This document shows, in pieces, positions 7,499 through 15,092 of a DNA stretch of 21,929 nucleotides. The position numbers and the translations under genes are program-made. The notes beneath the pieces were generated by a model that saw only the letters and a program-made list of their open reading frames with translations, did no database searches and was not told the DNA's origin. Each line of letters begins with the position of its first letter. Within the stretch, counting starts at the first letter, position 1. Origin of the DNA: Pelosinus fermentans (GTDB lineage: Bacteria; Bacillota; Negativicutes; DSM-13327); NCBI GenBank assembly GCA_002434245.1, contig DJJR01000006.1, positions 1,323-23,251 of the forward strand, read 5' to 3'.

Positions 7499-8134
7499 AT
7501 GATTAGTTACTTAAAATTTAAACGAATTATAGATATATTCTTATCATTTATTGGGCTAATTATTTTGTTACCAGTATTGTTGATTCTAATCACAGCTATT
7601 AAGTTTGATTCGAGAGGCCCCGTATTATTTAAGCAAAAACGTGTGGGCATTCATAAGACATATTTTAATATATTGAAATTTCGTACCATGAGCGTAAATA
7701 CGCCCAAAGATACACCAACACATCTACTAGAGAATCCGGAGCAGTATATAACAAAGATGGGAAAATTCTTGAGGAAGACAAGTCTAGACGAATTGCCACA
7801 GATCTGGAATATATTTATCGGTGAAATGTCAATCATAGGCCCTCGTCCAGCACTGTGGAATCAATATGATTTGATTGCAGAGAGGGATAAATATAATGCG
7901 AATGATATGAGGCCAGGACTTACTGGGTGGGCTCAAATCAATGGTAGAGATGAGTTAACCATAGAATCCAAAGCGAAAATGGATGGGGAATACGTTCAGA
8001 CTATAAGCCTCTTGATGGATATTAAGTGTTTCTTTGGAACTATTGTAAGTGTAGTGAAGAGTGATGGGTTTGTTGAAGGTAGTGCTGGAGTTAGTAGCAA
8101 GAAGGAAGCCACAAGTATCAAGGAGACAATATGA
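7499..8134 (+). CDS. Initiating phosphoglycosyl transferase (bacterial sugar transferase, PglC-like)
   Basis: A 211-residue monotopic enzyme, ATG 7499 after AGGGGG (7489-7494). It has one N-terminal hydrophobic re-entrant helix (11-34), then the family blocks: DSRGPVLFKQKRVG 37-50, KFRTM 60-64, the catalytic Asp-Glu pair in LDELPQ (D97, E98), MSIIGPRPAL 110-119 and RPGLTGWAQINGR 138-150. Reaction: transfer of a sugar-1-phosphate from a UDP-sugar to undecaprenyl phosphate, the first step of repeat-unit assembly. It is the minimal form without the extra N-terminal domain of WcaJ/WbaP. The next gene's ATG (8136) follows its stop (8132-8134) by one base, so they are tightly coupled. Substrate is not readable from sequence; the flanking dehydratase and SDR suggest a 6-deoxy-HexNAc. 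Confidence 0.92.
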   Translation: MISYLKFKRIIDIFLSFIGLIILLPVLLILITAIKFDSRGPVLFKQKRVGIHKTYFNILKFRTMSVNTPKDTPTHLLENPEQYITKMGKFLRKTSLDELPQIWNIFIGEMSIIGPRPALWNQYDLIAERDKYNANDMRPGLTGWAQINGRDELTIESKAKMDGEYVQTISLLMDIKCFFGTIVSVVKSDGFVEGSAGVSSKKEATSIKETI

Positions 8135-8135
8135 A

Positions 8136-8984
8136 ATGAGAAAGATACTTATTACAGGAGCTAACAGCTATATAGGGATGAGCTTAGAGCAGTGGCTGAC
8201 AAAATATCCTGATAAATATTCTATAGATACAGTCGATGTAAAAGGAGATTCATGGAAAGAGAAAGATTTCTCAGAGTATCATGTTATTTTTCATGTAGCT
8301 GGGATAGCGCATATTAAGGAAACGAAAGAGAATCAACATCTTTACTATAGGATAAATAGAGATTTAGCAATTGAGGTTGCTAATAGAGCTAAAGCAGAAG
8401 GTGTGAAGCAGTTCATTTTTTTAAGCTCAATGAATGTGTATGGAGTGAAAAATGGAGTCATTGACAAGAATACTCCACTTAAGCCAGATAGTAACTATGG
8501 TAAGTCAAAACTTCAGGCAGAAGAGTTAATAGAATCTTTGGGTGATGATTCATTTAGAGTAGTCATACTTCGCCCTCCTATGGTTTATGGGAAGGGCTGC
8601 AAAGGGAATTATCCAAGACTAGTTAATCTTGCAGTTAAAATACCGCTCTTCCCAGATATAGATAATAAGCGCAGCATGCTTTACATAGATAATCTATCTG
8701 AATTTGTAAAGTTGATGATTGATGATTGTAGCAGTGGACTATTCTTTCCGCAAAATAGCGAGTACGTGAAGACAAGTGAGATGGTTAGGCTGATTGCTGA
8801 AACTCATGGGAAGAAGGTTATGTTGACTGATTTATTTAATCCTCTATTACGGTTATTGAAAATTGGTACGGTTAATAAGGTGTTTGGAGACTTGGTGTAT
8901 GAGAAGAGTCTCTCAAAGTGTAATTGTGTACAAAATATTAGTTTTATTGATTTTTTAGAATCAATAAAACTGTCAGAGGAATAA
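8136..8984 (+). CDS. NAD-dependent SDR epimerase/reductase, candidate UDP-4-keto-sugar reductase
   Basis: A 282-residue extended SDR. I choose ATG 8136, not the upstream in-frame ATG at 8061, because the nucleotide-binding motif begins at residue 7 (TGANSYIG 7-14), GGAG stands at 8122-8125, and the longer start would overlap the previous gene by 74 bases. Catalytic residues: SSM 97-99 and YGKSK with Y121 and K125. The middle Gly of TGxxGxxG is Ser, common in this subfamily. It follows a WbpM-type dehydratase and a phosphoglycosyl transferase, an order that recalls the UDP-QuiNAc modules (dehydratase plus WbpV/WreQ-like 4-reductase) of Pseudomonas and Rhizobium. A 4-epimerase role is the alternative. 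One base separates it from the next gene. Confidence 0.8.
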   Translation: MRKILITGANSYIGMSLEQWLTKYPDKYSIDTVDVKGDSWKEKDFSEYHVIFHVAGIAHIKETKENQHLYYRINRDLAIEVANRAKAEGVKQFIFLSSMNVYGVKNGVIDKNTPLKPDSNYGKSKLQAEELIESLGDDSFRVVILRPPMVYGKGCKGNYPRLVNLAVKIPLFPDIDNKRSMLYIDNLSEFVKLMIDDCSSGLFFPQNSEYVKTSEMVRLIAETHGKKVMLTDLFNPLLRLLKIGTVNKVFGDLVYEKSLSKCNCVQNISFIDFLESIKLSEE

Positions 8985-8985
8985 G

Positions 8986-10077
8986 ATGAAAAAAATTTTA
9001 TTGCTTTCAAATCATCATGCTTATACATATAATTTTCGTAAAGAAATAATTCAAAAACTAATAGAGAAAAAATATAAAGTTTATGTTGTTCTTCCTTACG
9101 GTGAGAAGGTTAAGCCTCTTAGAGAAATGGGATGTGAGTGTATTGATTTACCTCTTAATAGGAGAGGTATGAATCCAATAACTGATTTGAAATTACTATT
9201 CGGCTATTACAAAATTATCAAAAGCATAAAGCCTAATGCGGTCTTATCGTATACTGTAAAACCGAATATTTATGGTGGAATTGTTTGCAGAAGTCAAAAT
9301 ATACCGTTTTTCCCAAATATCACAGGATTAGGTACAGCCGTAGAAAGTGATAGCTTAATTCAAAAAATATTAATACGAATGTATCGATTTGCATTTAAGA
9401 AAGCTAGATGTATATTTTTTCAGAACAAAGAAAATCAAGAGTTTTTTCAGAATAAAAACATTGCAATAAAAAAATATAGAATTATTCCTGGGTCAGGTGT
9501 GAGTACACAGTATTTTTCTTTGCTTCCTTATCCTTCTGATGAAATAATAGAATTTGTTTTTATATCTAGAATTATGAAAGAAAAAGGAATCGATCAGTAT
9601 TTGGCGGCTGCTGAATTTATTAGAAGTAAGTATTCAAATACAAAGTTTCATGTTTTAGGTTTCTGTGAAGATGCATATGAGGAGAGGTTAAATAAATTAC
9701 AGGATAGAGGAATTATTCATTATCACGGAATGCAAAGTGATGTCCGCGAATTTCATAAAATATCACATTGTACCATACATCCAACTTATTATCCAGAAGG
9801 AATGTCGAATGTGCTGTTGGAGAGTGCTGCGTCTGGTAGACCGGTTATTACTACAAATAGAAGTGGTTGTCGGGAAGTTGTAGATGATGGTGTTAATGGT
9901 TATATAGTAAAACAGCAGAATAGTAAAGATCTTATTGAAAAGATAGAGAAATTCTTAAATTTAGAATATGAAGAAAGAAAACAAATGGGACTGGCTGGCA
10001 GGAAAAAGGTAGAGAAAGAATTTGATAGGCAACTTGTTGTAGATGCTTACATGGAGGAAATTGAATCTGTTTATTAG
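8986..10077 (+). CDS. Glycosyltransferase family 4
   Basis: A 363-residue GT-B retaining glycosyltransferase acting on the cytoplasmic face of the membrane. ATG 8986 is one base past the previous stop, with GAGGA at 8976-8980. The N-terminal domain opens with ILLLSNHHAYTYNFR and has SYTVKPNIYGGI (88-99) and FPNITGLGT (109-117), the pattern of CapM/PglA-like enzymes that often add the second sugar after a phosphoglycosyl transferase. The C-terminal domain has the E-x7-E donor motif EGMSNVLLE (271-279) and SRIMKEKGI (194-202). Coding is strikingly AT-rich and Lys/Ile-rich compared with the dehydratase before it, which may mark a separately acquired gene. Sugar specificity unknown. Confidence 0.85.
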   Translation: MKKILLLSNHHAYTYNFRKEIIQKLIEKKYKVYVVLPYGEKVKPLREMGCECIDLPLNRRGMNPITDLKLLFGYYKIIKSIKPNAVLSYTVKPNIYGGIVCRSQNIPFFPNITGLGTAVESDSLIQKILIRMYRFAFKKARCIFFQNKENQEFFQNKNIAIKKYRIIPGSGVSTQYFSLLPYPSDEIIEFVFISRIMKEKGIDQYLAAAEFIRSKYSNTKFHVLGFCEDAYEERLNKLQDRGIIHYHGMQSDVREFHKISHCTIHPTYYPEGMSNVLLESAASGRPVITTNRSGCREVVDDGVNGYIVKQQNSKDLIEKIEKFLNLEYEERKQMGLAGRKKVEKEFDRQLVVDAYMEEIESVY

Positions 10078-10490
10078 GGAGACTTACATCATGACGAATA
10101 TATCATGAGATTATATGCCTTTCTTTTATATTCATTGATAAAGTTTATGATGATCAAGCTGCTTCATATTTATTGCGGAAGCAAGGAATCGGAAACTACC
10201 TATAAATGTATAGGTGTGGCGAGTTTCGACAAACAAATTCTGTTGTTCAAGCAATGCAGATTATTCTAAGCATACCTAAAGCGATTGTTTGAATATCGTT
10301 CAATCAGAGAAACAACTATTGGAAAAGCTAAATGATATAATGTGACAATTTCAGCGATACGTAGCACCCTGATCAGGCAGAAGAAATAGGAAAAGAGACG
10401 CATCGAATAGCTGAAGAATTTAAAGTTTTAAGAATAAAAGCTTAACATTGTAAGCTCTAACTAGATTTTAATAAGAGGAGATGATTTATA
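10078..10490 (+). pseudogene. 413-bp gap with coding-like debris, unidentified
   Basis: No intact gene. Short open stretches in different frames look protein-like: FIDKVYDDQAASYLLRK near 10131-10181, then after one stop in the same frame a stretch ending VVQAMQIILSIPKAIV near 10290. After a frame change come EKQLLEKLNDIM (10307-10342), QFQRYVAP (10346-10369) and, after another change, DQAEEIGKETHRIAEEFKV (10371-10427) running to a TAA at 10443-10445. A GGGAG at 10077-10081 precedes an ATG (10091) that stops after five codons. This pattern suggests a gene broken by several frameshifts and stops between the two GT4 genes. I cannot name it, and it may be chance. Confidence 0.35.
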
Positions 10491-11558
10491 GTGGGCGACA
10501 AGAAGGATGAACGTAGAATAGCTTTTGTCTTAGGCGGAATGAGTAATGGAGGAGCAGAACGTGTTGTGTCCTTGCTTGCAAACTATTATGCGAAGCAGGG
10601 CAAAGTAGTTGACATTTTAACTCTGCTAAGCAAAAAATGCACATATCAATTGGAGCCTAATGTAAAGATTATTTCCCTCGCTAATGAGGAAAAATCGCGC
10701 AAACTACAGGTTTTTCAATGGATTATAGGGATTAGAAGATATCATAAAGAGAACCGCCCTTATCGTATAGTTTCTTTCTTTGCCAAGATTAATGTAGTGG
10801 TTATGATTGCTCTTTGCAGGTATATAGGAGATGTAGTAGTATCCGAGAGAAATGACCCTGCAAAAGACGGTAGAGGCTTTTTTTGCAGGGCCATTACCAA
10901 TATATTATATCCTAAAACCAAAAGGGTTGTTTTTCAGACAAAGTGGGCACAATCTTGTTTTAACCAAAGTGTAATAAATAATAGTGAAATTGTACAGAAT
11001 CCCATCACTCAAATATCTATGCAGAATGTAGAAAAAACAAAAACAATAGTAAATGTCGGCAAATTTTCAGATCAGAAGAACCATAGACTATTAATAAATG
11101 CATTTGCACAAATAGCAGATGCATTTCCAAAACATGAGCTCGTGATATATGGTGAGGGTGCAAAAAGACAAGAACTTGAAGCTATGATAAATGGCTTAGG
11201 ATTAAGTGACAGAATTAAGCTTCCCGGTTGGACAAGTGAAATTTATAAAAAAGTTGCTACATCTGAGTTATTTGTGTTGTCATCAAATTATGAAGGTTTC
11301 TCAAATGCATTGTTAGAGGCAATGATGATAGGCATTCCTTGCATTTCGACGAATTGTGCGGGCTCAAATGAACTTATTGCAGACAATGTAAATGGTTTGC
11401 TAATACCTGTCGGTGGATTGGATGAATTAGTTTGTGCAATGCGCACAATGCTGGAAAATCCCGCGCTATCGGCAAAATTGGCGAAACAAGGAAAAAATGA
11501 TGTCCAGAAATTTGGTGTATCGAAAATTATTGGACGGTGGGAAAACGTTATTGGATAA
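10491..11558 (+). CDS. Glycosyltransferase family 4 (PglH/PglJ-like)
   Basis: A 355-residue GT-B enzyme; GTG 10491 follows GAGGAG (10475-10480). The N-terminal VLGGMSNGGAERV (13-25) is the acceptor-side signature of GT4 enzymes such as the PglH/PglJ GalNAc transferases. The C-terminal domain has VNVGKFSDQKNH (187-198), VIYGEGAKR (218-226) and the E-x7-E motif EGFSNALLE (268-276). Cytoplasmic, adds a sugar from a nucleotide donor to the lipid-linked intermediate. It begins a second group of genes after the debris-filled gap and is followed by the ATP-grasp gene after 26 bases. Donor sugar not determinable from sequence. Confidence 0.87.
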   Translation: MGDKKDERRIAFVLGGMSNGGAERVVSLLANYYAKQGKVVDILTLLSKKCTYQLEPNVKIISLANEEKSRKLQVFQWIIGIRRYHKENRPYRIVSFFAKINVVVMIALCRYIGDVVVSERNDPAKDGRGFFCRAITNILYPKTKRVVFQTKWAQSCFNQSVINNSEIVQNPITQISMQNVEKTKTIVNVGKFSDQKNHRLLINAFAQIADAFPKHELVIYGEGAKRQELEAMINGLGLSDRIKLPGWTSEIYKKVATSELFVLSSNYEGFSNALLEAMMIGIPCISTNCAGSNELIADNVNGLLIPVGGLDELVCAMRTMLENPALSAKLAKQGKNDVQKFGVSKIIGRWENVIG

Positions 11559-11584
11559 TTATATATTAGACACAGGAGAATAAG

Positions 11585-12496
11585 GTGAACAACGTGAAGA
11601 TATCAATAAGACAATCAGCCTTTGTAATAAAAGTCTTACATATATTCAGGAATATAGCGTATAGAATTAACCCTGAATGGGCTATTAAGACGCATTTCAA
11701 AAAGAGGGTGGGGTATGTACCAGATTTGAAAAACCCCAAAAGTTTTAATGAGAAATTACAATGGCTTAAGTTACATTGGAGAGATCCAAAAGCAACTCAA
11801 TGTGCAGATAAATACAGCGTGCGTCATTATGTTATCGAGCAAGGTTATGGGGATATACTCAATAATTTACTAGGGGTCTATGACAATGTCGACGACATAA
11901 ATTTTGATTCTTTACCAAATAAATTTGTTTTAAAGGCTACTCATGGAAGTGGTATGAATATAATTTGTAAAGACAAATCTAAGTTAGATATTAATAATGC
12001 AAAAAAAATGATGATGAAATGGCTTAAGCAGAACTATTACTATCACTCATTTGAGTGGGTATACAAGGATATAAGACCGAGAATTGTATGCGAAGAATTT
12101 TTAGAAGATAGTGAGTATAAAGATCTTATTGATTATAAATTTATGTGTTTTAACGGAGAGATTAGATGCCTTTTTATTTGTTCGGATAGAGATAATATAG
12201 CCGGATTAAAAGTTGATTTTTATGATATGGATTGGAAACTTATGCCCTTTTATCGTTATTATCCTAATAGTGGGAATAAAATCGAAAAACCAGAAGGCTT
12301 TGATCGAATGATTGAATATGCAAAAATATTATCACGTCCATTTCCGTTTGTTAGGGTTGATTTTTATCAAGTTAATGGGAAAATATTTTTCGGAGAATTA
12401 ACATTTTTCCCAGGATCTGGGATGGAATATTTCAAGCCAGAATTATATGATTATCGATTCGGAGATTGGATCAAGTTGCCTGATGTAAACAACTAA
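11585..12496 (+). CDS. TupA-like ATP-grasp protein
   Basis: A 303-residue protein of the ATPgrasp_TupA family. GTG 11585 follows AGGAG (11574-11578); a second in-frame GTG at 11594 is possible. Family blocks: NPKSFNEKLQWLKLHWRDP (50-68), ADKYSVRHYV (74-83), VLKATHGSG (115-123), PRIVCEEFL (165-173), DYKFMCFNGEI (183-193), and a metal/ATP-binding end, VRVDFYQVNGKIFFGELTFF (256-275). Named after TupA of an alkaliphilic Bacillus teichuronopeptide locus. ATP-grasp enzymes usually form amide bonds, so an amino-acid or peptide decoration of an acidic sugar is a reasonable guess. Databases often label these glycosyltransferases from context only. No signal peptide. It sits between a GT4 and the flippase, consistent with modifying the repeat unit before export. 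Confidence 0.8.
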   Translation: MNNVKISIRQSAFVIKVLHIFRNIAYRINPEWAIKTHFKKRVGYVPDLKNPKSFNEKLQWLKLHWRDPKATQCADKYSVRHYVIEQGYGDILNNLLGVYDNVDDINFDSLPNKFVLKATHGSGMNIICKDKSKLDINNAKKMMMKWLKQNYYYHSFEWVYKDIRPRIVCEEFLEDSEYKDLIDYKFMCFNGEIRCLFICSDRDNIAGLKVDFYDMDWKLMPFYRYYPNSGNKIEKPEGFDRMIEYAKILSRPFPFVRVDFYQVNGKIFFGELTFFPGSGMEYFKPELYDYRFGDWIKLPDVNN

Positions 12497-12546
12497 GAGT
12501 TTTAAGCCGCAACTTAGAATTTTTAAAAAATTATGGTAAGGGGAAA

Positions 12547-12672
12547 ATGGTTATTCTTATGTTAAGATATTTTCAAAAAAGAATAAAAATTGGTAAAAGA
12601 AACATTAATGGGTGTGAAGTACATAACGAATTAGTGTTCGATTCTTTGTCGGGAGCTAGAAAATTTGAATAA
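12547..12672 (+). CDS. Possible small ORF (41 aa) overlapping the flippase start
   Basis: ATG 12547 follows AAGGGG (12538-12543) and reads 41 codons to TAA 12670-12672, a Lys/Arg-rich peptide (RYFQKRIKIGKRN). It overlaps the TTG start of the flippase gene at 12665 by 8 bases in another frame and contains the flippase's GGGAG. It could be a leader that couples translation of the weak TTG start, the relic of a lost gene, or chance. I do not recognise the product. Confidence 0.3.
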   Translation: MVILMLRYFQKRIKIGKRNINGCEVHNELVFDSLSGARKFE

Positions 12673-14119
12673 CTCTGATCTTAAAGGAAAAATATTAAAT
12701 GCTACAAAGTGGTCATCTATTACTGAAATAGCTGCAAAAATTGTGAGTCCAATCACCAATATGATTCTGGCAAGAATTCTTGTACCCGAGGCTTTTGGAG
12801 TAGTAGCTACTGTAACGATGATCATCAGCTTTGCAGATATGTTTACTGATGCGGGTTTTCAGAAATATTTGGTTCAGCATGAGTTTAGAGATGATGATGA
12901 AAAGTACAAAAATACTAATGTAGCCTTCTGGACGAATCTTGCAATTTCTTTTTTTCTTTGGGGAGTAATAGCCATATTTAGTGAACCTATAGCAATACTA
13001 GTTGGTAATCCGGGGCTGGGGGGAGTTATAACAATAGCTTGTCTACAGTTACCGCTAACGTCATTTTCAAGCATACAAATTGCACTGTACAGGCGTGATT
13101 TTGACTTTAAAACTCTATTCTGGGTGCGTCTAAGCTCTATTTATATACCGCTTGTTGTCACGATTCCTCTTGCTCTATTAGGATTCAATTACTGGGCACT
13201 TATTATTGGTACAATCTGTGAACGCATTATCAATGCAGTTTTATTAACTATTAAATCTAAGTGGCAACCTAAATTGTTTTACAGTGTAAAAATTTTAAAA
13301 GAAATGCTATCATTTAGCATTTGGTCATTAATTGAAAGCATTTCTATTTGGCTTACATTATGGGTGGATGCTTTCGTTATTGGAAGTGCTTTAAACGGAT
13401 ACTATTTGGGATTGTATAAAACATCTATGACTTTGGTCAACGCTCTCTTAACATTAATTACTGCTGCCACGACTCCTATACTTTTTTCTGCATTGTCTCG
13501 ATTGCAAGATGATAGTGAACAGTTTAATAGAACGCTCTTTACTATGCAGAGGTTTATTTCCATATTTGTTTTCCCTTTGAGTGTTGGTGTATATCTATAT
13601 AATGACTTAGTAGTGCAGATACTTCTAGGGAGTCAATGGCGTGAAGCCGGTGAGATAATAGGTATTTGGGCATTAACAAGCGCAATAATGATAGTTTTTG
13701 GAAATTATTGTAGCGAGGTATATCGCGCAAAAGGGAGACCTAAATTATCATTTTTAGCGCAGATACTACATTTAGTAGTACTGGTTCCAGTTTGCATAAT
13801 AAGCGTCAAATATGGTTTTTGGACCTTCGTTTATGCACGATCTTGGATACGAATCGAAGGACTTTTAGTGCATTTTCTTATAATGAAGTTTGTGATAGGA
13901 TTTCCGGTAACAAAAATGGTGGGCAACGTGTTTCCAGCAGCAATATCAGCAATAGCCATGGGATTTATGGGTTATCTCTTACAACAACTGAATGATGGAG
14001 TAGCTTGGAGTTTTATTTCAATTGTTATATGTGTGGCCTTCTACTTTGGAGTGCTTTGTCTATTCCCTAAAATGCGGAAAGAAATGGTTGGTATGGTAAA
14101 GAGGAAGAAAACGAAATAA
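12665..14119 (+). CDS. Wzx-type lipid-linked oligosaccharide flippase (MOP superfamily)
   Basis: A 484-residue polytopic membrane protein with about 12-14 hydrophobic segments and a short Lys/Arg-rich C-terminal tail. The N-terminal half has the polysaccharide biosynthesis/MATE-like pattern ILARILVPEAFGVVA followed by FTDAGFQKYL, as in WzxC/TuaB-type flippases. Role: moves the undecaprenyl-pyrophosphate-linked repeat unit to the outer face of the cytoplasmic membrane, where the Wzy-like protein polymerises it. The start is TTG 12665, supported by GGGAG at 12651-12655 and by the absence of a nearby in-frame ATG; residue 1 is followed by a charged stretch and then the first conserved helix. It lies 168 bases after the ATP-grasp gene, with a possible small ORF in between. 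Confidence 0.87.
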   Translation: MNNSDLKGKILNATKWSSITEIAAKIVSPITNMILARILVPEAFGVVATVTMIISFADMFTDAGFQKYLVQHEFRDDDEKYKNTNVAFWTNLAISFFLWGVIAIFSEPIAILVGNPGLGGVITIACLQLPLTSFSSIQIALYRRDFDFKTLFWVRLSSIYIPLVVTIPLALLGFNYWALIIGTICERIINAVLLTIKSKWQPKLFYSVKILKEMLSFSIWSLIESISIWLTLWVDAFVIGSALNGYYLGLYKTSMTLVNALLTLITAATTPILFSALSRLQDDSEQFNRTLFTMQRFISIFVFPLSVGVYLYNDLVVQILLGSQWREAGEIIGIWALTSAIMIVFGNYCSEVYRAKGRPKLSFLAQILHLVVLVPVCIISVKYGFWTFVYARSWIRIEGLLVHFLIMKFVIGFPVTKMVGNVFPAAISAIAMGFMGYLLQQLNDGVAWSFISIVICVAFYFGVLCLFPKMRKEMVGMVKRKKTK

Positions 14120-14215
14120 AGCTAGATTAATGGTAAATAATTCGAGCAGATATTGCTATTAAACAAAATATACAGGGTTGCAAGGGTATTCATAGTAAAG
14201 AGGTGATAATAGCAG

Positions 14216-14740
14216 GTGAAAAGGATAATTAGGAAATTGGCGAGTTACTTGAAATGCGAAAACGATAGAGATCTTTTTTGGGGCTATAGGGAGAATTATC
14301 ATCGGACAAGCTCGAAAATACAAAAGCTATACTATAGCTTAAAATACAAAAGACTAATCAATAAGTATAACGCAAGTATACCTCTTGAAACAAAGATGCC
14401 TGGACGAATTGCATTACCTCACGGACTCAATGGCATTCTTATATCACAAGGTACTCAAATCGGCTATAACTGTACCATATTTCATCAAGTAACTATTGGT
14501 TCGAACATGTTAGATGATACTAAAAAAAAAGGTGCCCCAATAATTGGGAATAATGTCTATGTTGGTGCCGGAGCTAAAATCATCGGCGGCATAAAAGTCG
14601 GTGACAATGTTCGCATAGGAGCAAATTGCGTAGTTGTCGAAGATGTACCTGATAATTGCACTGTAGTTATGCATAAACCAAGATTGATTGTGCATAAGAC
14701 TGAAAAAAACAATGACTTTACAGTATATTCTAAGACATAA
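14216..14740 (+). CDS. Serine O-acetyltransferase-like hexapeptide acyltransferase
   Basis: A 174-residue protein starting at GTG 14216 behind AAAGAGGTGAT (14198-14208). A basic, helical N-terminus (1-60) is followed by a left-handed beta-helix of hexapeptide repeats: ISQGTQIGYNCTIFHQVTIG (76-95), then PIIGNNVYVGAGAKIIGG (108-125) and VGDNVRIGANCVVVEDVP (128-145). His69 and His90 occupy the positions of catalytic histidines in the family. It lacks the long N-terminal domain of biosynthetic CysE, and its context suggests O-acetylation of a sugar in the repeat unit with acetyl-CoA, rather than cysteine synthesis. It closes the flippase-containing group and is followed by a 352-bp non-coding stretch. 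Confidence 0.82.
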   Translation: MKRIIRKLASYLKCENDRDLFWGYRENYHRTSSKIQKLYYSLKYKRLINKYNASIPLETKMPGRIALPHGLNGILISQGTQIGYNCTIFHQVTIGSNMLDDTKKKGAPIIGNNVYVGAGAKIIGGIKVGDNVRIGANCVVVEDVPDNCTVVMHKPRLIVHKTEKNNDFTVYSKT

Positions 14741-15092
14741 GATAAGAACAAAACTATGGCAGAAAGGTAAAAGAGGGCGAACGGGTATTAAGAAAGCTTC
14801 GGTGCCAGTAATGGGATGAGCAAGATCCACGGATGCTAATCTCATTGGAAAGGTGAAACACTCACCCGTAATTATCCTTGGAGCATATTAAGTAATTATA
14901 GTTTAAACATATGCAAAAAGGTAGCAGTTTGCAATCGAAAGATTGAAGTAATTGATCTATTATGCTGGTAAAGTCTGCTGCGACAAGTATATAGATATTG
15001 TGCAGTAGACTCGGATAAGCCAAATCAACTAAAATGGTTGAAGTGATGGCGAACCAATCCGATTTATATATACAAGTAAAGGAAGGTATTAT
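14741..15092 (+). ncRNA. Hairpin-rich leader upstream of the UDP-glucose dehydrogenase gene, candidate structured RNA
   Basis: No gene is seen in this 352-bp stretch, but several stems are. 14810-14822 pairs with 14834-14846 (11 Watson-Crick pairs, one G-T, one G-A mismatch). GCATAT 14883-14888 pairs with ATATGC 14909-14914. CAATC 14932-14936 and GATTG 14941-14945 close a GAAA tetraloop. 14972-14981 pairs with 15002-15011 (10 bp, one G-T) with inner ACAA/TTGT. TCGGAT 15011-15016 pairs with ATCCGA 15057-15062, enclosing GCC/GGC and TCAAC/GTTGA. ACGGGT 14781-14786 can pair with ACCCGT 14864-14869. The last structure ends 18 bases before the ribosome binding site (15080-15086). None matches a riboswitch class I know; no T-run follows any stem. 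Confidence 0.4.

Noticed and set aside
8061..8135. An in-frame upstream ATG that would extend the SDR gene by 25 residues
   Set aside because: The extension overlaps the phosphoglycosyl transferase gene, lacks a ribosome binding site of its own, and places the Rossmann motif unusually far from the N-terminus. ATG 8136 fits better.
14510..14845. Minus-strand open frame of 111 codons across the acyltransferase gene
   Set aside because: It is antisense to the hexapeptide repeats of a clear coding gene, has no recognisable product, and all supported genes run on the + strand.
14741..15092. Known riboswitch or catalytic RNA (cyclic-di-GMP, cobalamin, RNase P, tmRNA, group II intron domain V) in the dehydrogenase leader
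   Set aside because: None of the invariant sequence blocks of these classes could be found by eye, despite the many stems.
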